Assembly (NCBI GenBank): GCA_009993955.1
Contig: JAACSL010000011.1
Coordinates: 1-64,000 of the forward strand
Length of the DNA stretch: 64,000 nucleotides
Origin: Paraglaciecola sp.
GTDB lineage: Bacteria; Pseudomonadota; Gammaproteobacteria; Enterobacterales; Alteromonadaceae
Direction of reading: 5' to 3'
Shown here: positions 40,379-50,490 of the stretch, piece after piece
Layout of the letters: each line of letters opens with the position of its first letter
Position numbering within the stretch: the stretch's first letter is position 1
Program-made: the position numbers and the translations under genes
Notes under the pieces: generated by a model
What the model was told of the DNA's origin: nothing
What the model saw: the letters and a program-made list of their open reading frames with translations, nothing else
The model's database searches: none

Positions 40379-41437
40379 ATGTCTCAGTTTATTGCCGTTG
40401 AAAAAGTCAATTATCCATTTCCAGCAAAACCCAAAGTACTCAGTGCCGATGTACAGCAACATTATGTGGCCGAAATAAAACGTTTATTAGTGGAAAAAAA
40501 CGCCAAGCTCATCGCCCATTATTATACCGATCCGGAAATCCAAGCCTTGGCTGAGGCAACGGGGGGCTGCATTTCTGACTCGCTAGAAATGGCGCGCTTT
40601 GGGCGTGACTGCGATGCCGAGACCCTTATCGTTGCAGGCGTGAAATTTATGGGGGAGACCGCCAAGATTTTAAGCCCTGAGAAAACCGTACTGATGCCAA
40701 CCCTCGATGCCACCTGCTCCTTAGACATAGGCTGCCCAGCCGATAAGTTTGCTGAATTTTGTGATGCCCACCCCGATCATACCGTGGTGGTATATGCCAA
40801 TACCTCTGCAGCGGTAAAGGCACGTGCCGATTGGGTGGTGACTTCCAGTATTGCCTTAGAAATTGTTGAGCATCTTGATTCACTCGGTGAAAAAATCATC
40901 TGGGCACCTGATCGTCATTTAGGTGCGTACATCGCTAAACAAACCGGCGCAGACATGTTGATGTGGCAGGGTGAGTGTATTGTGCACGATGAGTTTTCTG
41001 CTCAAGCCTTACTGACCATGAAACATTTGCACCCCGACGCTGCGATTCTGGTGCATCCAGAGTCACCAGCCAGTGTAGTGGCCATGGCCGATGCAGTTGG
41101 CTCCACCACGCAGTTAATTAAAGCAGCACAAACCCTGCCTCATGAAAAATTTATTGTGGCAACCGACCGCGGTATATTCTACAAGATGCAACAAGCGGCA
41201 CCGGGCAAAATGTTGTTAGAAGCACCCACCGCAGGTAACGGGGCAACCTGTAAGAGTTGTGCCCACTGCCCGTGGATGGCGATGAACGGTTTACAGGCAA
41301 TTTATCAAGCGCTGACCGATACCAGTGGTCATGAAATCTTGGTGGATGAGAGTCTGCGCCAACGAGCCTTAGTGCCACTTGATCGTATGTTAGATTTTTC
41401 TGCCAAACTAAAAATGCAAGTCATGGGAAAAGTCTGA
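40379..41437 (+). CDS. nadA: Quinolinate synthase A
   Basis: '[32 protein letters not shown]', '[20 protein letters not shown]', '[15 protein letters not shown]'. Confidence 0.95.
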   Translation: MSQFIAVEKVNYPFPAKPKVLSADVQQHYVAEIKRLLVEKNAKLIAHYYTDPEIQALAEATGGCISDSLEMARFGRDCDAETLIVAGVKFMGETAKILSPEKTVLMPTLDATCSLDIGCPADKFAEFCDAHPDHTVVVYANTSAAVKARADWVVTSSIALEIVEHLDSLGEKIIWAPDRHLGAYIAKQTGADMLMWQGECIVHDEFSAQALLTMKHLHPDAAILVHPESPASVVAMADAVGSTTQLIKAAQTLPHEKFIVATDRGIFYKMQQAAPGKMLLEAPTAGNGATCKSCAHCPWMAMNGLQAIYQALTDTSGHEILVDESLRQRALVPLDRMLDFSAKLKMQVMGKV

Positions 41438-41465
41438 CTTAAGCCCTTTTAACCCCACCCACGTT

Positions 41466-41486
41466 AGCCAGCGTTGCTGGCTTTTT
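41466..41486 (+). terminator. Intrinsic terminator after nadA
   Basis: AGCCAGC-gtt-GCTGGCTTTTT. Confidence 0.75.
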
Positions 41487-41515
41487 AGCGTTAAGCCCAA
41501 AAACAGGAAGAACAG

Positions 41516-42121
41516 ATGGTAGATTTAAGCCCTTATCAAGGCATCGTGTTTGATATGGATGGCACCCTTATCGACTCCATGGGGGCGCATGCAAAAGCCT
41601 GGCAACAAACCTGTGAACACTTTGGCTGCCCCTACGATGGCGAATACATTCATAACCTCGGTGGTGTGCCCACTCGGGCGATCGTTGTATTACTGAATGC
41701 AAAATATGGCTTAAATCTCGACCCGGATGCGGTCACAGAAACAAAACGTCAAGCCTTTATAACGCTGGATGATAAACCCTCAGTGATCGCAGCCACTTTC
41801 GCCGTCATGCAACGTTACCACGGTCAGTTGAAAATGGGAGTAGGCACTGGTTCAGATCGTCAGAATGCCATGCAGGTATTGCAACAAACGGGCTTGTTAA
41901 GCAAGCTAGATACCGTGGTGACCGCCAGTGATGTTAGCTTGGGCAAACCCCACCCAGAGACCTTCCTAGCGGTTGCAAGTAATATGGGTATTGCACCTCA
42001 ACACTGTGTGGTGTTCGAAGATACAGAGATAGGCCGCCAAGCCGCCCACAATGCAGGCATGGATTGTATTATGGTGAGTCTTGGTGAAATCCAATTACCC
42101 ATATTAAAGCCCAAAGTGTAG
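41516..42121 (+). CDS. HAD-family phosphatase (beta-phosphoglucomutase/YqaB-like)
   Basis: 'GIVFDMDGTLIDSMGAHAKAW', 'VGTGSDRQNAMQVL', 'LGKPHPETFLAVASNMG', 'VVFEDTEIGRQAAHNAGM'. Confidence 0.92.
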   Translation: MVDLSPYQGIVFDMDGTLIDSMGAHAKAWQQTCEHFGCPYDGEYIHNLGGVPTRAIVVLLNAKYGLNLDPDAVTETKRQAFITLDDKPSVIAATFAVMQRYHGQLKMGVGTGSDRQNAMQVLQQTGLLSKLDTVVTASDVSLGKPHPETFLAVASNMGIAPQHCVVFEDTEIGRQAAHNAGMDCIMVSLGEIQLPILKPKV

Positions 42122-42444
42122 CCGGGCTGCAGCAACAAATATCAAACATACGTAGATTGTATAATTGTTAGTCAACTCGTGGCCTTATTCACAGTTATTG
42201 CTTGCACAGATTGATGCTTTTCCCTAACATACGCGCCTCTTTTGTGGGTGAAGCCGGCCTCTGTAGGTGCGAAGCACCGCCCGACTGAAGTTTTTCTAAG
42301 TTGCTCCCAGCAACTTTAAGTTAACATTCTTAGCATGGCCTGAAAGGCGAAAGACAGGATGTCTGGAGTAATGCGCACGCCTGGTGCGCCTGGGAATAAA
42401 CATTAGATAAAGTTTTATTCCAACATAATGATTTTGACAAGTTT

Positions 42445-42534
42445 GGAGAGATGGCTGAGTGGCTGAAGGCGCACGCCTGGAAAGTGTGTTTAGGTTAATC
42501 CCTAACGAGGGTTCGAATCCCTCTCTCTCCGCCA
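42445..42534 (+). tRNA. tRNA-Ser (anticodon GGA), CCA encoded
   Basis: GGAGAGA...TCTCTCC-G-CCA acceptor stem, anticodon loop CTGGAAA, long variable arm, T-arm 'GGGTTCGAATCCC'. Confidence 0.95.
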
Positions 42535-42539
42535 CACAT

Positions 42540-42570
42540 AACCCGTTGATTATCAACGGGTTTTTATTTT
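42540..42570 (+). terminator. Intrinsic terminator after tRNA-Ser
   Basis: AACCCGTTGAT/ATCAACGGGTT inverted repeat followed by a T-rich tract. Confidence 0.8.
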
Positions 42571-42623
42571 TTATAACCCTCGAAAATTAAAATGTGGAAC
42601 AATCGTGTGGAGCAAAACTCGAT

Positions 42624-42713
42624 ATGTATCTACAAAAAGACCGAAACTGCACTTATTACTCTCGTGTAAATCTACCTAAATCCTTAAGAGATAAAAATTT
42701 ACCTCTTGCATAA
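42624..42713 (+). pseudogene. Remnant of a tyrosine-integrase N-terminus
   Basis: ATG-initiated 'MYLQKDRNCTYYSRVNLPKSLRDKNLPLA*', which reads like the N-terminus of tRNA-targeting phage-type integrases; stops after 29 codons; 90 bp downstream of tRNA-Ser. Confidence 0.55.
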
Positions 42714-43174
42714 AAGACGTGATTGATATGGGAATTTACTTAGTACTCAGTGTAGTTCATCTTTAACTTTACGCTGACCCTGAGGGATCTCCACGAAATT
42801 ATGGAACATCAGCGCACGTCATCTGAATGCTTTTTGGACCTAACGAAGATTTAAAACCGACATTCCGCACCAAATTTAGGAATAAATTTGCCGGTAACGT
42901 TCGCCTAGCACAATGTTTGACGACCTTAGAATTCAAAAGGGGTTTAACCATGGTAGCAATGCACCATCAAATCTATTGAGAGACTTTTGCTATTTCCTTT
43001 GATGTATCTCAGCTTTCCTTCCCTTCCCTTGTCTTTATTTAGTTGCTGGCTGATATAAACCTGTTCGCCACAGCACTGTTCACTTAGGCGCTGCCAAATA
43101 AGGCGCTGTTTACCCATTAAGGAGTTGTGGACGTGCCAAACGCCATAACGACATCAAATATAGGAAAGGTAGTG

Positions 43175-45325
43175 ATGATGAGACGAAGTGCATGGATAAT
43201 TAGTTTGTTGTTGTTGGTTTCGGCTTGCGGTGGAGGAGGTAGCAACACTGATAGCCCCAGTCCTAGCCCCGGTGGAGGAAATGCCAAACCCAATGTGGCG
43301 CCGGTGGCGAATGCGGGCAATGATCAAGTTGTTGATGAAAACACAGAGGTGGACTTAATCGGCACAGGTAGTGACACTGACGGTTCTATTGCTAGCTATA
43401 GTTGGACACAAATCGCGGGAACGGCCGTGACACTCACAGCGACCAATACTTCCACTGCTGCTTTCACTGCGCCAGAGATAAGCACTAATGAAACCTTAAC
43501 CTTTCAACTATCTGTGACCGATAACCAAGGTGCGACCCATTCTGACTCTGTTAACGTCTCCATTGTGGCGATAGATTTAGTAACAGTGGTGACTAACGCG
43601 AGTGCAGGCACCGTGATGTATCCGGTTAAAATTAGCACCAAACGTGGAGAAAAAGTCAGCTTTAGGGTGGCATTGGAAACGGGGTATGAAAACATTGTAG
43701 TGAGTGGATGCGGTGGTGAACTTGTCGGCGAAATTTATACAGTCGCGGCAATTGAGAGTGACTGTAGCGTTGCTAGTCAAGCTAGTCTGACAAATGCGGT
43801 TTATTCGGTCTCTTACTCGCCGCCAGATGGCTTCACAGTTGAGCCAGTGAGCACTACCTTTTCGGTAAAAGCAGGAGAAAAGCTTAGCTTAAAATTTTTC
43901 TCAGCAGGTAGTCATCGCATTTCCGGTATACAAGGAAATGGTGGAACGTGGAATGGTTCTGAATATGAATCAGCCCCTATTGTAAAAAATACCCATCTGC
44001 TTTTTTTGAGTGAAGAAATTGGCTCAGCGTTTAAAGTATGGAATACCAGCGTTACTCCAAATGCTGTGTGGCATGAGGACAGAGCGAGCACACCAGTGTG
44101 TTTTGAAGCGGATGTTACTGGCAACTTTAGCAGTATCGTCATGTCACCAAAATGGGATGATCAAGCAAACCGGCCCATGCGAGTGCCGATGTTTGATGAC
44201 GGCACACATTGCGATAAAACGGCAGACGATGGTGTTTACTCAGCCGAATACACATATCCGGATGAATACCCCTACCAGCTCAATTATGCAGGAAATACAG
44301 TAGGTGGAAACTTCATGCAATTTTTTGGTATAGATGCTCAAGATAACCTCTTATACAACCAGTCTGAGGCACTTTCTCAATCCAATGGTACAAACGTTTA
44401 TTTCATCCCTAAAAAGTATGCGGTCGAGGCGACATTGCTGAGTTCAAATAACCAAATGACCGAACATGTATGGTTTATCGAACAAAGTGATATCACTAAA
44501 GATGCGGTATATCCCGAGCTGGTCAGAGCGAAAGCCGATTTAATGTTTGGGAAAAATCGTTTTGACTTTCAAGTGAATTATCAAATCGGTGGCCAATTCG
44601 CTGGGGTCTATCCAGTCCAGTCTTTTCATCCAAACCGCAGCGATGCTTTTGGTATTGGACGCAATGGTATCGTCAAATCAGAAGACGCTGCTGGCCGTTT
44701 GCTTGGGCACTTGTTTATGTCTACTGGCATTGGCACAGTCTATTCCTTATCGCATGAATTTCTGCATGCTTGGGTAAATTATCTGAATAATCCAAGCCTC
44801 AACTTGCAATTCCTGCAACACAATATTGAATGTAATTCTATCGGAGGCATAGTTGGTACTACCTTTGTTTACGAAAAAAATACTAGCGGCGACTTTGTAA
44901 GAAAAGGTGTAACAACGTCATACGCAGGGCCAGCAAGTGAGCTAGAGCTATATCTTGCCGGTTTATTGCCCTTTGAAAACCTAAGCTCTGAAATGTTTTT
45001 TTATCAGGGTGCTACGGATAATTGCTTGGCATGGGGCAATACACCCATCCCCGCATCTGAGTTTTTGCGCGTGGAACCACAGGATATTGCCAACGTGTAT
45101 GGTGAGCGCAGCGTGCCTGACAGGGAACACAGCCGGAAAGACTTTTCTACTCTGTTTGTGGCCGTTTCGCATCGTATGATAACTGAAGCTGAAATGGCCG
45201 TTATTGAGCGTGTAGCAAAGTATTATGAGAGCAGCGACCCCAATTATGCGAGTCAGACTTTTCCACCATTTTATTGGATGGCTCAGCAACTGGGGACAAT
45301 GTCGACAACCATTACCGCCCTGTAG
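43175..45325 (+). CDS. Secreted lipoprotein with PKD/Ig-like N-terminal domain and HExxH metallopeptidase-like C-terminal region
   Basis: 'LLLLVSACGGGG' lipobox, 'APVANAGNDQVVDENTEVDLIGTGSDTDGSIASYSWTQIAGTAVTL', 'SLSHEFLHAWVNYL...ASELELYLAGLLPFENL'. Confidence 0.78.
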   Translation: MMRRSAWIISLLLLVSACGGGGSNTDSPSPSPGGGNAKPNVAPVANAGNDQVVDENTEVDLIGTGSDTDGSIASYSWTQIAGTAVTLTATNTSTAAFTAPEISTNETLTFQLSVTDNQGATHSDSVNVSIVAIDLVTVVTNASAGTVMYPVKISTKRGEKVSFRVALETGYENIVVSGCGGELVGEIYTVAAIESDCSVASQASLTNAVYSVSYSPPDGFTVEPVSTTFSVKAGEKLSLKFFSAGSHRISGIQGNGGTWNGSEYESAPIVKNTHLLFLSEEIGSAFKVWNTSVTPNAVWHEDRASTPVCFEADVTGNFSSIVMSPKWDDQANRPMRVPMFDDGTHCDKTADDGVYSAEYTYPDEYPYQLNYAGNTVGGNFMQFFGIDAQDNLLYNQSEALSQSNGTNVYFIPKKYAVEATLLSSNNQMTEHVWFIEQSDITKDAVYPELVRAKADLMFGKNRFDFQVNYQIGGQFAGVYPVQSFHPNRSDAFGIGRNGIVKSEDAAGRLLGHLFMSTGIGTVYSLSHEFLHAWVNYLNNPSLNLQFLQHNIECNSIGGIVGTTFVYEKNTSGDFVRKGVTTSYAGPASELELYLAGLLPFENLSSEMFFYQGATDNCLAWGNTPIPASEFLRVEPQDIANVYGERSVPDREHSRKDFSTLFVAVSHRMITEAEMAVIERVAKYYESSDPNYASQTFPPFYWMAQQLGTMSTTITAL

Positions 45326-45797
45326 TAAATAAACTTAAACGTTGTAATTTAAATAACCTAGATTGGCTGACACCGTTTCAGTGCGGGCTTTTAACTCGCA
45401 ACGAAATGGCTCAGGCCAATCAGTGCTGTTAACCGTTACCCAAACTATTCTAGAGAAAGAGCGACAGAATCAAGTTTTGCAAGCTTGTTGTGTGGACCAA
45501 AAGCACTAGTAAACGCTTTTGTGATAACATTATCAGGGTTGCCATTTTCTTATCATGCCAAAACGTCTATCTATTTTGATCCCATTCTTTTGATGTGGTG
45601 CAAGCTGCCTATGCGTATGGAAATTTTGTGGTCCACTGTTTCAGTAGCCACAGTGAAGTGCGGCTGCGCGGTTTGTTTTGCCAACCTAAACAGGAGTAGA
45701 ATTTATGCACAAGTTACTGCCGACCTCGTTGAGGGAGAACGTTTGGCGTGTTTACTGGGTAAGTGTGTTTGGCATAATATTGAATAGTGCGGTGCAA

Positions 45798-48056
45798 ATG
45801 GATGTAGCTAAAATAGCATTCAACAAATGTTTTTATTTCAAGTTGCTCCGCAGTTTAAGGCTAGTGGTGTTGGGGTACTTAGTGTTTTTTGGTTCAGTAC
45901 TTTTGGCAGTTGAACCTGAAGTTGACTGCAAAAGTTGTCATGAAAATGTTTATACAAAGTGGCAACAATCTGATCATGCAAAAGCCATGGCCATGGCTGA
46001 CAAAGACTCTGTTTTAGGTGATTTTTCTGGCGTCGAAATCCAACACTATTCACAACGTGTTGCTTTTTTTATCAAAGACGCTGCATATTATGCTGATCTC
46101 AGCGAAGCAGGGAGCACAAATCGCTATCAATTAAAATATACCTTCGGTCATTATCCTTTGCAGCAGTATTTAGTAGAAAAAAGTGGTGGACGATTGCAAG
46201 TTTTTCCTTTTGCTTGGGATACTCGCCCTGTGCTTGAAGGTGGACAACGTTGGTTTGCAAATTATGCACAGGAAGATGTGCAAACAAACGACCGCTTGCA
46301 TTGGCAGCAAGCCCTGCAAAATTGGAATGGGATGTGTGCGGATTGTCATTCAGATGGTTTGAAGCGACATTACTCTACCAAGAGCGACAGTTTTGCCACC
46401 CATTGGGACAATATTAATGTGGGTTGCCAGTCATGTCACAGCGAAACGCCCGACCATGTAAAGAAAAAGCCCAGCGCAGCCATTATCAACAAAAACACCG
46501 AAACCAAGCAATCAACAGTGCTGAATGACAACATTGTCTTAGCGTTTAATGGTAAGCAAACAATTGGGCAATGGATCCGAGGAGAGCATGACAACGTCGC
46601 TCACTGGCAAGGTGAAAAGCGTGATAATCAGTTTATGGAGAACTGTTTTGCCTGTCATTCACTGCGTTCGCCACTAACGGATGGCATTGACCAGCGTAGC
46701 GCTTTTTTAGATCAATTTAGCCCTAGCTTAATCGTACCTTCGCTCTACCACGCTGACGGTCAGATTAAGGAAGAAGCTTACGTTTATGGTTCTTTTTTAC
46801 AGAGTAAAATGTTCACTGCTGGGGTGAATTGTCTTGATTGTCATGACTCGCACACTATGCAAGTGAAGACACAAAGCAACGCGCTTTGTTTGCAATGTCA
46901 CAATGCCGAGGTTTACCAACAAGCTACACATACTCGTCATCAAGCAGACTTTGAAGGGGGGCAGTGTGTCAATTGCCACATGCCTCAAACAACTTACATG
47001 GGCGTGGATAAAAGACGCGATCATAGCTTAACCATCCCGCGCCCAGATTTATCAATAAAATATGCAACACCCAATGCCTGCAATCAATGCCATCAGGATC
47101 AATCACCGCAGTGGAGTGCAAATGCGCTGGAAAAATGGTTTGGTCAACCCGAAGGATTAAGTGCCGCAGAGCAAGGATTCCCCGACTTAATGCAAGGTGG
47201 CTCGCTGTCCCAAAAGCAGCATATCGCATTAATTGATGATAAAACGCTTAGTGTAATCAAGCGAGCTAGTGCATTGGCATTGTTAGGCAATTCAGTGCCA
47301 GAGTTAAGTGACAAACTGATTAAACCCTGGGTCACTTCGGAGCAACCCTTGCTACGTTTAGCGAGTGCAAAAATAGGCTATTTGTTGCCAGTCAAAGAGC
47401 GGCTAAAAAGTTTTACACTGTTACTTGGTGACAAGTACAAGGCAATCAGAGTCGCCGCTGCTAATCACTTGCTGAATATAGGTTTGCACAACAACCCTGC
47501 TTTTACCCAAGCGTTTAAGGAATTAGTGAGCAGCAATGAAATGAATCTCTGGAGCGGTGAAGGTAACTTAAATCAAAGCTTGATCCACATGCGTTTAGGA
47601 GAGAACGACCAAGCAGTTGCCGTTTTACTGCACGGTATTAAGGTGGACCCTTATTTTGAACCCAATTATGTCAATTTAGCTGAAATCTACCGAGTTTCAG
47701 CAAAACCAGAGTTAGAGTTAGGTATTATTCAACAAGCCTTACAAGCTGTTCCTGACTCTGCCCTGTTCCATTACAACTACGGTTTGTGGTTTATTAGGCA
47801 ACAGCAGAAAGCCAATGCAGTGACTGAATTTCGTCAAGCAGCGACACTGGCACCCAGTAATGAGCAGTTTGCCTATATGTATTTTTTAGGTTTAGATGCC
47901 AATGGTGATACCTTGCAAGCGCTGCGTGAGCTGAAAAGTGCGTTAAAGCATTACAATAATAATGCTCAACTCATCCAATTAGGTTTGAGTTTTGCACAAA
48001 AGCTCAACGATAGAGAGGCTTTCGATGAATTACAAAAAAGTATGCATGACAAATAA
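45798..48056 (+). CDS. Multiheme c-type cytochrome (8 CXXCH) with C-terminal TPR region
   Basis: CKSCH, CADCH, CQSCH, CFACH, CLDCH, CLQCH, CVNCH and CNQCH counted directly; C-terminal TPR-like repeats. Start uncertain (ORF opens at 45705). Confidence 0.88.
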   Translation: MDVAKIAFNKCFYFKLLRSLRLVVLGYLVFFGSVLLAVEPEVDCKSCHENVYTKWQQSDHAKAMAMADKDSVLGDFSGVEIQHYSQRVAFFIKDAAYYADLSEAGSTNRYQLKYTFGHYPLQQYLVEKSGGRLQVFPFAWDTRPVLEGGQRWFANYAQEDVQTNDRLHWQQALQNWNGMCADCHSDGLKRHYSTKSDSFATHWDNINVGCQSCHSETPDHVKKKPSAAIINKNTETKQSTVLNDNIVLAFNGKQTIGQWIRGEHDNVAHWQGEKRDNQFMENCFACHSLRSPLTDGIDQRSAFLDQFSPSLIVPSLYHADGQIKEEAYVYGSFLQSKMFTAGVNCLDCHDSHTMQVKTQSNALCLQCHNAEVYQQATHTRHQADFEGGQCVNCHMPQTTYMGVDKRRDHSLTIPRPDLSIKYATPNACNQCHQDQSPQWSANALEKWFGQPEGLSAAEQGFPDLMQGGSLSQKQHIALIDDKTLSVIKRASALALLGNSVPELSDKLIKPWVTSEQPLLRLASAKIGYLLPVKERLKSFTLLLGDKYKAIRVAAANHLLNIGLHNNPAFTQAFKELVSSNEMNLWSGEGNLNQSLIHMRLGENDQAVAVLLHGIKVDPYFEPNYVNLAEIYRVSAKPELELGIIQQALQAVPDSALFHYNYGLWFIRQQQKANAVTEFRQAATLAPSNEQFAYMYFLGLDANGDTLQALRELKSALKHYNNNAQLIQLGLSFAQKLNDREAFDELQKSMHDK

Positions 48057-48271
48057 CGTCAATCCTTTTTGTCAGTTAATGCCGATTCATTCGCATGGCC
48101 ATCGCCCACGCAGCTAATTTAGCTAACTTGTGGTTCGCTTAATCAAAATACAAAAACGAGATGATGCCGATTGATTTATTCAGGTGCTGGTTAGGACAGC
48201 TTTAATTGTTCCGGTGATGCTGTATGCTTTGTATTCAAAGCGTTTTTTAGATTGAGTAGGAATGCCAAGCA

Positions 48272-50410
48272 GTGAAAAAATTTATTGTTGAGCTAAAACG
48301 CCGAAGGCTGCTACAGACGCTGTTGGTTTATATAACGTTTGCTTGGTTGGTTTTGCAAGTTGTCGGCGTAATGGGCAGCATGATCCCCGTCGATCCTTTG
48401 CTGGGCAAAATTACTTTACTAGTCTTGGTGTGTGCCTTACCGGTTGCTGCGTTCCTGAGTTGGCATTTTGATGTAACCACTCAGGGCATCACACGTACTC
48501 CCAGTTTGGAAGAAGAAGCCAGCCTCAACATCCAGCCGTTTGGTACTAAAAATTGGTTGCTGTTGGCCTTATTAGTCTCGGTGTGTAGTGTAATCGGTAG
48601 CCAATATTTTACGGTGATCAAAAGCCAATATCTGGCTGAGCAAAGCCGATTGGCGGCGATTCAAAAAGCCGACTCTATCGCGGTACTGCCGTTTGTGGAT
48701 CAAAGTGCACAAAAAGATCAAGGCTACCTCGCGTTGGGGGTGTCAGAAGAAATCACCAGCTTACTTGGCCGTTCGGAAGGTTTTCGGGTTATGGCTTCGC
48801 GCTCCAGTCAAATTTTGGTCGAAAAAGGCTTTAGCCCCATCGAGATAGGTCAACGCCTAGACGTGGCTACGGTGTTAACCGGCTCTCTGCAAGCCACAGA
48901 TCAACGCCTAAAAATTCGGGTAGAGCTCATAGACAGCGCAAGCGGTAAAACTCTATGGACCGAAAGTTTTATGCGCGAACTCAAAGATGTCTTTGCCATT
49001 GAAAGTGAGATTGGCCGAGCTGTGGTGAATTTATTGCAAGATAAATTTCTTGTTGCCGGAGATTTTAGCAGTTTATCGGCTACCAATAGCACCGATGCTT
49101 ATGTGCTCTACCTCAAAGGCCGTGAGGCATACCGCAAACAAACCACCGAATCCATGCAATCTGCACGCAAGCTATTTGAACAAGCCGTAGCCCTCGACCC
49201 AGAATATGCCAAAGGCTATGTGGGTTTAGCGGATACCTTGGTTTTGCTGGCCGAGGGTGGCACCCGCTTTGGGGTGCTGAAAACCGATATTGCTGCCACC
49301 TTAGCCCAACAAAATATTGATAAAGCCCTAAGTCGTCAGCCACAGATGGCCGAAGCCTATGCTGTGCAGGGTTATATTTATTTCATGTTGGATGACTTTG
49401 ACAGGGCCTTGACTGAATACGCCAAAGCCATAGAACTTAACCCCAGTTTAGCGATTGCCTACATGTGGCAATCGCTAACGTTTAATACACTTCAGCAATT
49501 TGATGAGGCAATTTCCGCTCAACAAAAAGCCCAAGCCCTTGACCCTCTATTTTTGACCAGTACTTACAATTTGGGCATGTTGTTATCGTGGCGAGGTCGA
49601 TATGAGGAAGCCGAAACAATATTCAAACAACTCATGCTAGATTTTCCCGACTCCACCTTTCCTCATGAAGGCTTGGCTGATATGTATTTTAGCCGAGGTG
49701 ATTTTGTCGGCGCCATTCGCGAGGGAAAACTGGCCGCAGAACTGTCGCCAGATAATCAAGATTTAGCTTACAAGCTTTTAGGACCTCTGAGTCAGTTAGG
49801 CTTAACAGATATTTTAAAGAAAAAGACTAGCGATCCTTTTTGGGAGGCAACGCTGTTAATTTTTGAAAAAAAATATGAGGAGTTATTTAAAAAAATGGCG
49901 TTTGAGGTGGCGGCTAATCCAGATGATTATTGGGTGGCCTTTGAAGCAGGTTGGTATCACGCTCTGTTTGGCAATAGAAAAACAGCGCAACAGTTGCTTA
50001 CGGAAAAACTCACTCTCATAGATGAAACAGAAATGTTTGGTATGCCTTATTGTTCGCCTGCAATCGAGGTAGCGTGGGCTGAAAAAAGCTTGGGTAATCA
50101 AGTTCAGGCTTTCAATTTAATAAGCAAATGTAAAACACTTTTAAATGAGCAACTTGATGCCTCGATTATTTACTCCGAACTCTACTATCTGTCGGCACGT
50201 ATTTATGCCTTAGAAGGTAAACCGGAGGACGCCGTCAAGGCTTTATCCGCAGCCATCAACAAAGGCTGGCGTGAGTGGTGGACTCAATACGACCCCTTGT
50301 TGTCAAGTTTGCAAAATGAGCCTGAATTTCAAATGCTTATTGCATTTTTGGAGCAAGACTTAACACGACAACGTAGCGAAGCCCAAAAACTGTTTGAGGA
50401 AAATCCGTAG
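48272..50410 (+). CDS. Membrane protein with TolB-like N-terminal region and TPRs
   Basis: 'FIVELKRRRLLQTLLVYITFAWLVLQV', 'SIAVLPFVDQSAQKDQGYLALGVSEEITSLLGRSEGFRVMASRSS', multiple TPRs. Confidence 0.85.
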   Translation: MKKFIVELKRRRLLQTLLVYITFAWLVLQVVGVMGSMIPVDPLLGKITLLVLVCALPVAAFLSWHFDVTTQGITRTPSLEEEASLNIQPFGTKNWLLLALLVSVCSVIGSQYFTVIKSQYLAEQSRLAAIQKADSIAVLPFVDQSAQKDQGYLALGVSEEITSLLGRSEGFRVMASRSSQILVEKGFSPIEIGQRLDVATVLTGSLQATDQRLKIRVELIDSASGKTLWTESFMRELKDVFAIESEIGRAVVNLLQDKFLVAGDFSSLSATNSTDAYVLYLKGREAYRKQTTESMQSARKLFEQAVALDPEYAKGYVGLADTLVLLAEGGTRFGVLKTDIAATLAQQNIDKALSRQPQMAEAYAVQGYIYFMLDDFDRALTEYAKAIELNPSLAIAYMWQSLTFNTLQQFDEAISAQQKAQALDPLFLTSTYNLGMLLSWRGRYEEAETIFKQLMLDFPDSTFPHEGLADMYFSRGDFVGAIREGKLAAELSPDNQDLAYKLLGPLSQLGLTDILKKKTSDPFWEATLLIFEKKYEELFKKMAFEVAANPDDYWVAFEAGWYHALFGNRKTAQQLLTEKLTLIDETEMFGMPYCSPAIEVAWAEKSLGNQVQAFNLISKCKTLLNEQLDASIIYSELYYLSARIYALEGKPEDAVKALSAAINKGWREWWTQYDPLLSSLQNEPEFQMLIAFLEQDLTRQRSEAQKLFEENP

Positions 50411-50436
50411 GCTGCAGTTTAAAGGTATTTAGAAAC

Positions 50437-50461
50437 AAAAAAGGCGCCTAGGCGCCTTTTA
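50437..50461. terminator. Bidirectional intrinsic terminator
   Basis: AAAAGGCGCC-TA-GGCGCCTTTT perfect palindrome between convergent genes. Confidence 0.85.
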
Positions 50462-50490
50462 GAGTTGTATTACCAAAGGTTGAAAACTGC

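Noticed and set aside
42296-42556. Minus-strand ORF containing 'EREGFEPSLGINLNTLSRRAPSATQPS'
   Set aside because: It is the antisense translation of tRNA-Ser; a well-known spurious ORF pattern.
45485-45787. 100-aa ORF upstream of the octaheme cytochrome
   Set aside because: No recognisable domain; overlaps the cytochrome 5' region and looks like intergenic translation.
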